Source: Campylobacteraceae bacterium
GTDB taxonomy: Bacteria; Campylobacterota; Campylobacteria; Campylobacterales; Sulfurovaceae
Assembly (NCBI GenBank): GCA_027063325.1
Contig: JAMOSA010000155.1
Location: 1-12,571, forward strand
Reading direction: 5' to 3'
Length of the DNA stretch: 12,571 bases
The translations under genes were made by a program, and so were the position numbers. The number at the start of each line of letters is the position of its first letter. The stretch's first letter is position 1. Below are positions 6,819 to 12,215 of the stretch, one piece after another. The notes beneath the pieces are model-generated. The model was given only the letters and a program-made list of their open reading frames with translations, searched no databases and had not been told where the DNA came from.

Positions 6819-7511
6819 ATGAAAAATAGATTCATAAAAACAAGGAATTATATCAAATTGTATGAATCTATGTCAAGACTAAAGAGATTGCCACTTGATG
6901 CAGACAGAATGGGGTTGGCATATGGAAGTTTTGGGCTGGGCAAGAGTGTAAGCCTAGAGAGGATTGTAGCAAACGAAGATGCAATACTTCTAAGGTGCGA
7001 TCAGACTTGGAGTGTTAGCAGTGTATTAAAGAGGCTTTGTGAAGAGTTAAAGATAGATGAGAGGGGTAGAAGCAGTACACTTTTTAATAGGGTGATAGAG
7101 ACTCTTTTGATAGAGAGTAGAGTGATAATAATTGATGAGATAGATACCCTTTTGAGATCTGGTAAGAGTGAAGTGTTTGAACTGTTTCGAGACATACATG
7201 ATGAGACAAAAAGCATAGTATTTTTTGTGGGTATGGAAAATAGCCTAGCAAAAATAAAAAGGCACAAACATTATTTTAGCAGATTGACTGAGATAGTAAA
7301 GTTTGAACCAATTGGCAGGGATGATATAGCGGCATTTTGTGAACTTTGTGAAGTAGAGATAAAAGAGGAGTTGATTGATTATTTTGCAAAAAGATATGCA
7401 AATCTAAGAGAGATAAGGGTTTTTTTGATACGGATTGAGGAGTGGGCAGAGCTGAATGAGGTTAAATCTGTAGGCTTAGAGGAGTTTAGAGCAAGTGGAG
7501 TTATGAGATGA
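6819..7511 (+). CDS. muB: MuB-type AAA+ ATPase, target DNA selection
   Basis: This 230-residue protein has Walker A GSFGLGKS (G36-S43), Walker B VIIIDEID (D106, E107) and a sensor region FFVGME, followed by a conserved FSRLTEIVKF segment and a helical C-terminal lid (about 165-230). This is the MuB/TniB pattern. Known role: it forms ATP-dependent filaments on DNA, delivers target sites to MuA and protects the element from self-insertion. It is shorter than Mu MuB (312 residues) and lacks an obvious long N-terminal helix-turn-helix extension, as is common in MuB homologues of other transposable phages. It lies 30 bases after muA, with AAGGAGAG before its ATG, and overlaps the next start by 4 bases (ATGA). 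Confidence 0.9.
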   Translation: MKNRFIKTRNYIKLYESMSRLKRLPLDADRMGLAYGSFGLGKSVSLERIVANEDAILLRCDQTWSVSSVLKRLCEELKIDERGRSSTLFNRVIETLLIESRVIIIDEIDTLLRSGKSEVFELFRDIHDETKSIVFFVGMENSLAKIKRHKHYFSRLTEIVKFEPIGRDDIAAFCELCEVEIKEELIDYFAKRYANLREIRVFLIRIEEWAELNEVKSVGLEEFRASGVMR

Positions 7512-7792
7512 CACATAAGACACAATTACCACAAAGAGGCTCAAATGCCCAAAAGAAGAGAGTTTACAAAAAAAGAGTTTGTGGTAGAAGAAGCCTAAGA
7601 GAGAAGATTTTGGCTTTTGCTAGAAGAAACAGAGTATTTAGAGCAGGTGATTTGCTAATAGTGTTTGATATAAAACTCTCTTATGCTAGGTGGCTTGTAT
7701 GGAAGCTGGAGCAAGAGGGGGTGATAGTACTAAAGCAAAAAACAAAGCAGTTTGAAGAGAGATATTATCTATACAGAGGAGAGAAGAGATGA
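7508..7792 (+). CDS. Small basic protein with a winged-helix-like core
   Basis: This 94-residue protein begins with a very basic arm (about residues 1-32, rich in Lys/Arg/Gln). The rest has a winged-helix look: REKILAFARRNRVFRAGDLLIVFDIKLSYARWLVWKLEQEGVIVLKQ, then a strand ending in RYYLYRG. Such proteins are small DNA-binding regulators, but the specific role is unknown. It overlaps both neighbours by 4 bases (ATGA at each end), so it is translationally coupled to MuB and the next gene. Its first codons lie in a 24-base sequence that recurs with one synonymous change at 10744-10767. Confidence 0.75.
   Translation: MTHKTQLPQRGSNAQKKRVYKKRVCGRRSLREKILAFARRNRVFRAGDLLIVFDIKLSYARWLVWKLEQEGVIVLKQKTKQFEERYYLYRGEKR
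7511..7534 (+). repeat. 24-base repeat, copy 1 (inside a gene start)
   Basis: It starts ACACATAAGACACA and covers codons 2-9 of the winged-helix-like gene (peptide THKTQLPQ). It matches 10744-10767 at 23 of 24 positions. The single difference is synonymous (CAA versus CAG). Confidence 0.8.
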
Positions 7793-8079
7793 AAGTGATA
7801 GGGTATAAAAATGGCAAAGAGGTGACAGTATTGCATACAAATAACCCTGATGGGTTGAGAAAATTTAGTGAGTGGGTAGATGCTACAGAGTATATACATC
7901 CACAAAACAAGGAGGTGAATATAGAAGTAGGCGATCTATTTATACACAAAAAAGAGGGATACAAAGTAGAAGTCAAGGATATAAAAAGAGGGCTTTTTGG
8001 CAGAGAGATTATAACTAAACACTGTATCTATTTAGAGAGTGAATTTTTAGAAGATTTCAAACAAATAAAGGAGAAGTGA
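7789..8079 (+). CDS. Hypothetical early phage protein
   Basis: I do not recognise this 96-residue protein. It looks soluble, with beta-rich N-terminal and middle parts (KVIGYKNGKEVTVLHT; VEVGDLF-type strand at about 45-52; YKVEVKDI) and an acidic, helical C-terminus. There is no membrane segment and no catalytic motif I can name. It overlaps the preceding gene by 4 bases and abuts the DUF3164 gene at TGATG, so it is part of the early operon. AGAGGAGAG precedes the start. Confidence 0.7.
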   Translation: MKVIGYKNGKEVTVLHTNNPDGLRKFSEWVDATEYIHPQNKEVNIEVGDLFIHKKEGYKVEVKDIKRGLFGREIITKHCIYLESEFLEDFKQIKEK

Positions 8080-8699
8080 TGGCAATAGTAGATAACAATG
8101 GGATGTGGATAGACAAAAGAGGTAATCCAACACACAAGGATTTAATAAGAGTAGATGAGCAGTTAAGAGATGAGTTTGTAGAGGAGCTTTGCAAAAAGGC
8201 AATAAAGAAGCAAGAGATACTAAGAGAGTTCAAAAAAGAGGCATTTGAGGATATAGAGAGTTATTATGAGATGCTTTTGCAAAAGTATGGATTGGATGCA
8301 AAAAGCAATAGCAAAAAGGGTAATTTGAGTCTGGAGAATTTTAGTGGAACATTCAAAATAACAGTGAGTGTAAGTGACAGAATAGAGTTTGATGAGAAGT
8401 TAAATATAGCAAAAGTAAAGCTTGATGAGTTTTTCAAGGAAGCAACAAAAGATGCAAATCCTGTAATAAAGACACTAATTACAAAGGCATTTGAGGTAGA
8501 TAAAAAGGGGAATGTAAATACAAAAGAGATTATGAAGCTAAAGAGTTATGAGATTGAGCATCCAAAATGGCAAGAGGCTATGGAGATAATTGATGATGCA
8601 ACGCAGATTGTAAGCTCCCGGAGTTACATTAGATTCTACAAAAGAGAGAGTATTGAGAAGCCCTGGAAGCAGATAAGCTTGGATTTTTCGAGTATTTAG
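8079..8699 (+). CDS. DUF3164 family phage protein
   Basis: This 206-residue protein looks like the DUF3164 family found next to MuB in many Mu-like phages. It has an N-terminal MWIDKRGNPTHKDLIRVDEQLRDEFVEEL segment, a long helical middle, a GTFKITVSVSDRIEFDEKLNIAKVKLDEF core and a KEIMKLKSYEIEHPKWQEAMEIIDDA segment before a C-terminal YIRFYKRE motif. The biochemical role of the family is not established as far as I know, and some databases carry misleading transporter names. I choose ATG at 8079, with AAGGAG at 8068-8073, over the in-frame GTG three bases earlier. A strong terminator follows at once. Confidence 0.8.
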   Translation: MAIVDNNGMWIDKRGNPTHKDLIRVDEQLRDEFVEELCKKAIKKQEILREFKKEAFEDIESYYEMLLQKYGLDAKSNSKKGNLSLENFSGTFKITVSVSDRIEFDEKLNIAKVKLDEFFKEATKDANPVIKTLITKAFEVDKKGNVNTKEIMKLKSYEIEHPKWQEAMEIIDDATQIVSSRSYIRFYKRESIEKPWKQISLDFSSI

Positions 8700-8707
8700 C
8701 TTATAGA
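8679..8707 (+). promoter_or_regulatory. Possible promoter just before the mid-operon terminator
   Basis: TTGGAT (8679-8684), 17 bases, TATAGA (8702-8707) is a moderate sigma-70 match. Transcription would start inside the terminator hairpin, so its own RNA would escape termination and feed the downstream block. This is a pattern match only. Confidence 0.25.
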
Positions 8708-8731
8708 GCCTCCCTTTGGGGAGGTTTTGTT
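8707..8731 (+). terminator. Intrinsic terminator within the early operon
   Basis: CCTCCC (8709-8714), loop TTTG and GGGAGG (8719-8724) form a GC-rich stem extended by weaker outer pairs. TTTTGTT follows at 8725-8731. It separates the transposition block from the DciA-like/RepA-like/GemA/Mor block and leaves only about 25 bases before the next gene, too few for a full promoter. Confidence 0.85.
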
Positions 8732-8755
8732 AAGTTAAATTTGGAGGAGGTTTTT

Positions 8756-9208
8756 ATGATAAGCAGTGCTGAAGCAAAGAGAGCAGATTTGAATAGTGTA
8801 GATATATTGAGTTCTCCAAAACTAAAAGAGGCAAGAGCAATAAGAGAGCTTAGTAGAGCTTTTTTAGAGCTTGAGAGTAGATTTGTATATGGGAGTATAA
8901 GTGGTGAAGTTTTGGTACTTTATTTTGATCATCCTGGTGCAGTAGGTGAATTTGAGATGAAAAAGAGTGAGATTTTAAAAAGAATGAGAGAGATTTATAA
9001 AGAGAAAGGATTAAAAGAGGTACTAATCTTTAGAAGCATAAAAGCTGCTTTTGTGCAAAGCAGAAAAAAAGAGACACAAAAACAAGAACAAAGAGCTGAC
9101 AGGGCAAAAGGGGATTTTGAAATAAGAGTTGAGAATCCAGAGATTAGGAGATATTTTGAGAGAATCAAAGAGTATATACGAGCAGATGCAAGGCTAGAAG
9201 ATGATTGA
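8756..9208 (+). CDS. DUF721/DciA-like protein, possible helicase-recruitment factor
   Basis: This 150-residue protein has a central segment, about residues 45-97, that resembles the KH-like DUF721/DciA fold: a strand (GEVLVLYFDHPGA), a helix (FEMKKSEILKRMREIYKEKG) and a strand (LKEVLIFRS). A charged, Lys/Gln/Arg-rich linker follows (about 102-120), then a helical tail (PEIRRYFERIKEYIRADARLEDD). DciA proteins load the replicative helicase DnaB in bacteria lacking DnaC. If correct, this would bring host helicase to transposition intermediates. The match is by eye and not certain. The start is ATG 8756, set by a strong GGAGGAGG at 8743-8750, not the TTG at 8741. It overlaps the RepA-like ATPase gene by 8 bases. 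Confidence 0.5.
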   Translation: MISSAEAKRADLNSVDILSSPKLKEARAIRELSRAFLELESRFVYGSISGEVLVLYFDHPGAVGEFEMKKSEILKRMREIYKEKGLKEVLIFRSIKAAFVQSRKKETQKQEQRADRAKGDFEIRVENPEIRRYFERIKEYIRADARLEDD

Positions 9209-10097
9209 TTTGGATAGCTTGGCAATAGATATAAAGGAGCTTAGTGAGGGTAGGAGTGAGTATTTAATAGATGAGTTTTTGGTAAAAGAGGCTATCAGTA
9301 TGATATATGGAGCAGCAAGTCAGGGTAAGACTTGGTTTATGTATGGGCTTGTCAGAGAGCTTGTAAAAAAAGAGCTTGTAAAGAGAGTCTATTATATTGA
9401 TTTGGATAACCCCAAAAGACAACTTGTTAGCAGAGGGGTAGATAAAAACCTATTGATATATGATGGTGTTAGATATATAACAAAGGGAAGCTTGAGAATA
9501 GCTCCAGCAGCGTTGTTGAGTGAGCTTAAAAAGAGTGCTTTTGGGAGTGTATATAAAGATACTCTTTTTGTGTTTGATAGTACTAGGGATTTTGTTGATG
9601 TCAAAAATGACAAAGCAGCAAAAGAGTTTATGGAGGTGATGAAAGCACTAAGAGAGAGTGGAGCTTCAGTAGTGCTTGTGCATCATGCTACAAAGAGTGG
9701 AAAGTTTATAGAGGGGAGTGCTGAGTTTGTAAGGGCGGCTGATAATGTATATGAGTTAAAGCAGAGATTAAAGAGAGGAGCTAGTATATATTATGCACTA
9801 AAGGTAGAAAATGATAGAGACCCAATAAAGGATAAGAGTTTTATAGTAGATACAAAGAGTTTTTGTTTGAGTGAGGGGGAGGATAGCTTTGTGGCTGTAG
9901 ATAGTGAAGAGGAGGAGTTTATAAAGTCTGTTTTGAGCATACTTGATACCAAAGAGAAGACTCAAACTGATATCTTAGCAGCACTTGGCAAAAAAAGAGA
10001 TGACAAAAGCAGTAGAGTCAAATTAGAAAGATTTATAGGTGAATTTTGGGAAGTGAGATTTGAGGGCAGAAAGAAATTATATAGAGCAAAGGAGTAG
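9201..10097 (+). CDS. RepA/RecA-like ATPase (AAA_25 type) with a distinctive C-terminal module
   Basis: This 298-residue protein has Walker A GAASQGKT (G37-T44), Walker B TLFVFDST (D126), and VLVHHATKSG (H161, H162) followed by the GSAEFVRAADNVYEL segment. This is typical of hexameric RepA-like (AAA_25) phage and plasmid ATPases related to the DnaB/RecA fold. Residues 254-296 (QTDILAALGKKRDDK...GEFWEV...GRKKLY) form a separate C-terminal module, probably a small winged helix, that closely resembles the C-terminus of the Bro-N protein at 10919-11632. Such ATPases act in replication or recombination, and Mu itself has no close equivalent that I recognise. It is coupled to the DciA-like gene upstream and lies two bases before gemA. 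Confidence 0.8.
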   Translation: MIDLDSLAIDIKELSEGRSEYLIDEFLVKEAISMIYGAASQGKTWFMYGLVRELVKKELVKRVYYIDLDNPKRQLVSRGVDKNLLIYDGVRYITKGSLRIAPAALLSELKKSAFGSVYKDTLFVFDSTRDFVDVKNDKAAKEFMEVMKALRESGASVVLVHHATKSGKFIEGSAEFVRAADNVYELKQRLKRGASIYYALKVENDRDPIKDKSFIVDTKSFCLSEGEDSFVAVDSEEEEFIKSVLSILDTKEKTQTDILAALGKKRDDKSSRVKLERFIGEFWEVRFEGRKKLYRAKE

Positions 10098-10099
10098 AG

Positions 10100-10525
10100 A
10101 TGAGATTAACAAAAGCTCAAGAGGAGTTGAAAAAATCATTAATTAGAGCAGTGCATCTGTCTAGGAGATATACAAACTATTACAAAGATGACAAAGAGGC
10201 ATACAGAGAGCTTTTGGAGGAGCATTTTGGGGTAAAAAGTAGCAAAGAGCTTAGTATAAGTGAATTGATAGAGTTGAATGATTATTTGAATTTCAGAAGA
10301 GGTAGTTTGAGTCATACAAGATTGATGAGCAAAGCCCAGGAGAGATTATTAAAAGAGCTTTGGAGTGAGGTAGCAAGAGACAAAAGCCAAAGGGCTTTGA
10401 TTTGGTTTCTAAAGAGGTTTGAAGGGGAGCTTAGGATAAGTGTAGATAGATACTCTAAAAAGAGTGCTTCAAAGGCTATATTGGCTCTAAAAAAGACAAA
10501 AGGAGAGATAGATGGCAATAAATAG
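10100..10525 (+). CDS. gemA: GemA family regulatory protein (DUF1018)
   Basis: This 141-residue protein has the GemA pattern: an N-terminal helix (LIRAVHLSRRYTNYYKDDKEAYRELLEEHFGVKSSKELSISELIELNDYL) and a C-terminal part beginning SKAQERLLKELWSEVARDKSQRALIWFLKRFEG. In Mu, GemA affects host gene expression and DNA topology, and it sits just upstream of mor, as here. The molecular activity is poorly known. The ATG is preceded by AAGGAG (10089-10094), and the end overlaps the Mor-like gene by 14 bases. Confidence 0.82.
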   Translation: MRLTKAQEELKKSLIRAVHLSRRYTNYYKDDKEAYRELLEEHFGVKSSKELSISELIELNDYLNFRRGSLSHTRLMSKAQERLLKELWSEVARDKSQRALIWFLKRFEGELRISVDRYSKKSASKAILALKKTKGEIDGNK

Positions 10526-10751
10526 TTATGAATTGTTTGAAGAGTTTTATCGGTTTTGCAAGGAGCATAGCATAGAGAGGGTGGTCAAAGAGTATGGAGG
10601 TGGCAATATATATATACCCTCTTTCAAGAGAATGGGCAGAGACAAAGAGATATTAAAGAGGTATCAAAGTGGGATAAATCTAAGAGATATAGCCAAAGAG
10701 TTTGAGCTGAGTATAACTAGAGTCAGAGATATTATCAAATCCAACACATAA
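10512..10751 (+). CDS. mor: Mor-family transcription activator
   Basis: This 79-residue protein carries the Mor/C signature: GGGNIYIPSF (about residues 29-38), the dimer strand, then RDKEILKRYQSGINLRDIAKEFELSITRVRDII, a helix-turn-helix at about 55-75. In Mu, Mor (129 residues) activates the middle promoter, which makes C and then late genes. This copy is shorter at the N-terminus. Its place as the last early gene after gemA matches Mu. Its target promoter is not evident in the window. The late genes visible here are on the minus strand, so their promoter must lie beyond the right edge. AGGAGAG precedes the ATG. Confidence 0.8.
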   Translation: MAINSYELFEEFYRFCKEHSIERVVKEYGGGNIYIPSFKRMGRDKEILKRYQSGINLRDIAKEFELSITRVRDIIKSNT

Positions 10752-10767
10752 GACACAGTTACCACAA
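10744..10767 (+). repeat. 24-base repeat, copy 2 (over the mor stop codon)
   Basis: It matches 7511-7534 at 23 of 24 positions. Read in the frame of copy 1 it encodes the same peptide THKTQLPQ and then stops. There is no start codon before it. The mor stop codon lies inside it in another frame. Confidence 0.8.
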
Positions 10768-10820
10768 TAATGCAAAAAACACCTAAAGATGGGTACTTTG
10801 CAAAAGTTTGATTGTGGTAA
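10759..10820. repeat. Inverted TTACCACAAT/ATTGTGGTAA pair
   Basis: TTACCACAAT at 10759-10768 and ATTGTGGTAA at 10811-10820 are perfect 10-base inverted repeats 42 bases apart. They are in the intergenic region between mor and the Bro-N gene and match the boxes of the left end. The spacing is about five helical turns centre to centre, which would suit looping or paired binding by one protein. Confidence 0.6.
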
Positions 10821-10871
10821 AAAAGAGGTTTCTTGCTAAGGCTAAAGATTTGGTTTTGGAGTGTTTGATAG

Positions 10872-10892
10872 AGCATACTTTATGGGTATGCT
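10872..10892. promoter_or_regulatory. Palindrome upstream of the Bro-N gene
   Basis: AGCATAC (10872-10878) and GTATGCT (10886-10892) are perfect 7-base arms around TTTATGG, ending 26 bases before the ATG at 10919. It may be an operator, or a weak hairpin in the leader. The downstream flank is not a clear T-run, so I do not call it a terminator. I find no convincing sigma-70 promoter in 10752-10918. Confidence 0.35.
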
Positions 10893-10918
10893 TTACAAAA
10901 TATTTTAAAGGAGAGTTT

Positions 10919-11632
10919 ATGAATATTATTCCATTTAATTACGGTACGAAAGAGATTAGAGTTTTGCAAGATGCAAACGGGGAGCCATTATGGGTTGCTA
11001 AAGATGTTTGTGAGGTGCTTGGTTACGAAGATACAAAAGTTGCATTAAGAAAGCTTGATGATGATGAAAAGCTGAAGAGTAAAATTTACTCCTCAGGTCA
11101 AACAAGAGAAATGACTTGCATTAACGAAAGCGGTCTATATACTCTTATACTTCGTTCAAACAAACCAGAAGCAAAAGTTTTTAAAAAGTGGGTTACAAAA
11201 GAGGTGTTACCTGCTATTAGAAAGAGTGGAAGCTACTCTTTGGGTAATCAAAATGAGAGTTTAAAAGTAGTAATGGCTGGGTTAGAGAATATTGCTAAAA
11301 GCTTAGAGACAGTTGCAACTATACAGTATGAGATATTACAAGAGATAAAGAGTTTAAGAGCTTGGCAAAAGAGTAATAAAGATAGCAATAAGATTAGTTT
11401 TAAAAGAGATAGACTCAGCAGAGTAGAGCTTGAGGTTGCATTTAAGAGCTTTATAGAGCAAAATCCTGGAGCTAACCAGACCGATATATTAAAGGCGTTT
11501 GGTAAAAAAAGAGATGATAAACAGGGTAGAAAGATATTAAGTGATGGCGTTGGTGAGCTTTGGGTTTATGTGCTAGATGGCAGAGCAAAGAGGTTTTATC
11601 CTATTAAAAAGAGTGTAAATATAGCAAGTTAG
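10919..11632 (+). CDS. Bro-N domain antirepressor-type protein with a C-terminal module shared with the RepA-like ATPase
   Basis: This 237-residue protein has a Bro-N domain at about residues 8-104 (FNYGTKEIRVLQDANGEPLW, VAKDVCEVLGY, DEK, ESGLYTLILRS, AKVFKKWVTKEVLPAIRKSG). A helical, probably coiled-coil segment follows (about 112-150), then a C-terminal module (186-230: NQTDILKAFGKKRDDK...GELWVYVLDGRAKRFY) that aligns with residues 253-296 of the ATPase at 9201-10097. Bro-N proteins of temperate phages often act as antirepressors or DNA-binding regulators, and this is the likely role. I choose ATG 10919 because AAGGAG (10908-10913) precedes it and the family begins MNIIPF-like. An in-frame TTG at 10808 would add 37 residues unlike Bro-N. 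Confidence 0.85.
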   Translation: MNIIPFNYGTKEIRVLQDANGEPLWVAKDVCEVLGYEDTKVALRKLDDDEKLKSKIYSSGQTREMTCINESGLYTLILRSNKPEAKVFKKWVTKEVLPAIRKSGSYSLGNQNESLKVVMAGLENIAKSLETVATIQYEILQEIKSLRAWQKSNKDSNKISFKRDRLSRVELEVAFKSFIEQNPGANQTDILKAFGKKRDDKQGRKILSDGVGELWVYVLDGRAKRFYPIKKSVNIAS

Positions 11633-12087
11633 ATAAGATAATCTTTGAAGATTTCTACTATATCTTTTACTATATCTTCGTATATATCAGCATCTTTGGT
11701 AATTGGTAAAAAGGGGCGAGAGGGGATAGTGGCTTTGTGTCCTCTGCCTGTTTTGCCTCCAAACTGGTGAATGGGAGCATATATTAGATTGGTTCCTAAT
11801 ATCATATAATCTGTTGTAGCTTCAAAATCTATACTGTTTTCAAGATGTCTTGATATTTGCAACTTCTTCTCTTTTCCTATTCTTCTTTTGTAGTCTAAAT
11901 ACTTAGGACTCAGGTTTGCCCAGTTAGTGCCATCTGGAGAGGCTTCGTTCTCAAAACTGTTTGATACAATTTCTAATAGATGATAACCGGTATGATTTAG
12001 AGGAGATTTGAGATTGTTTAGTTTTTGGGATAATTGCTTTAGTGTCATTTTTAACTCAGCATCTTTCATATCTGCTGTTATTTTCAT
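11629..12087 (-). CDS. Phage virion morphogenesis protein (gpG, Phage_tail_S family)
   Basis: This 152-residue protein carries the gpG/Phage_tail_S signatures: SFENEASPDGTNWANLSPKYLDYKRR (about residues 44-69), LGTNLIYAPIHQFGGKTG (97-114) and IPSRPFLPIT (121-130). In Mu this is protein G, involved in head or tail completion. It is a late structural gene on the strand opposite to the early operon. I choose ATG 12087, preceded by AAGGAG (12099-12094), rather than a longer frame reaching 12168 that would add 27 residues unlike the family. The stop codon overlaps the stop of the Bro-N gene, with no terminator in between. Confidence 0.85.
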   Translation of the reverse strand: MKITADMKDAELKMTLKQLSQKLNNLKSPLNHTGYHLLEIVSNSFENEASPDGTNWANLSPKYLDYKRRIGKEKKLQISRHLENSIDFEATTDYMILGTNLIYAPIHQFGGKTGRGHKATIPSRPFLPITKDADIYEDIVKDIVEIFKDYLI

Positions 12088-12099
12088 CTTGTTCTCCTT

Positions 12100-12215
12100 T
12101 ATGCTATAATCAAGATACCAACCAGTTGGCTCTGCTTCAAAGAGTGGGGAGGCTTTGGAGTAAACCAATGGGTTTGGCGGTTTTTCCTAAAACCGTTCAA
12201 GGTTGGCTACTCCCC
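12100..12215 (-). ncRNA. Possible structured cis-acting RNA between the two late genes
   Basis: The transcript of this spacer can form CGGTTTT/AAAACCG (12178-12184 with 12189-12195, 4-base loop), AAACC/GGTTT (12162-12166 with 12171-12175) and CCAA/TTGG (12118-12121 with 12126-12129). GGGGAG (12146-12151) and GGAGTAAACC (12157-12166) can each pair with the same segment 12201-12215, so two long helices exclude each other. Coordinates and letters are given on the plus strand. The density of inverted repeats in 115 bases is unusual for this window. Class and function are unknown, and it may only be a processing or attenuation site. Confidence 0.3.

Noticed and set aside
4850..6835. Several long minus-strand reading frames opposite muA
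   Set aside because: They are shadows of the transposase gene: antisense frames rich in Ser/Leu/Phe, with no start signals or domains.
10808..10918. Longer Bro-N protein starting at TTG 10808
   Set aside because: The extra 37 residues do not resemble Bro-N proteins, and their DNA contains a repeat box and a palindrome. ATG 10919 has a good AAGGAG.
11248..11263. Further end-type motif TCAAAATGAGAGTTTA inside the Bro-N gene
   Set aside because: It matches the immunity-region copy over 16 bases, but it lies in coding sequence (NQNESLK), and ATGAGAGT is common in these genes (also near 4779, 5011 and 6624). Chance cannot be excluded.
12088..12168. N-terminal extension of gpG to 12168
   Set aside because: ATG 12087 has AAGGAG at the right distance and the family similarity starts there. 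The upstream codons fall in the hairpin-rich spacer.
12146..12215. tRNA or manganese riboswitch on the minus strand
   Set aside because: The GGGGAG/CTCCCC pairing suggests an acceptor stem, but no T-arm consensus, seven-base anticodon loop or CCA fits. For yybP-ykoY only the 5' GGGGAGUAGC matches.
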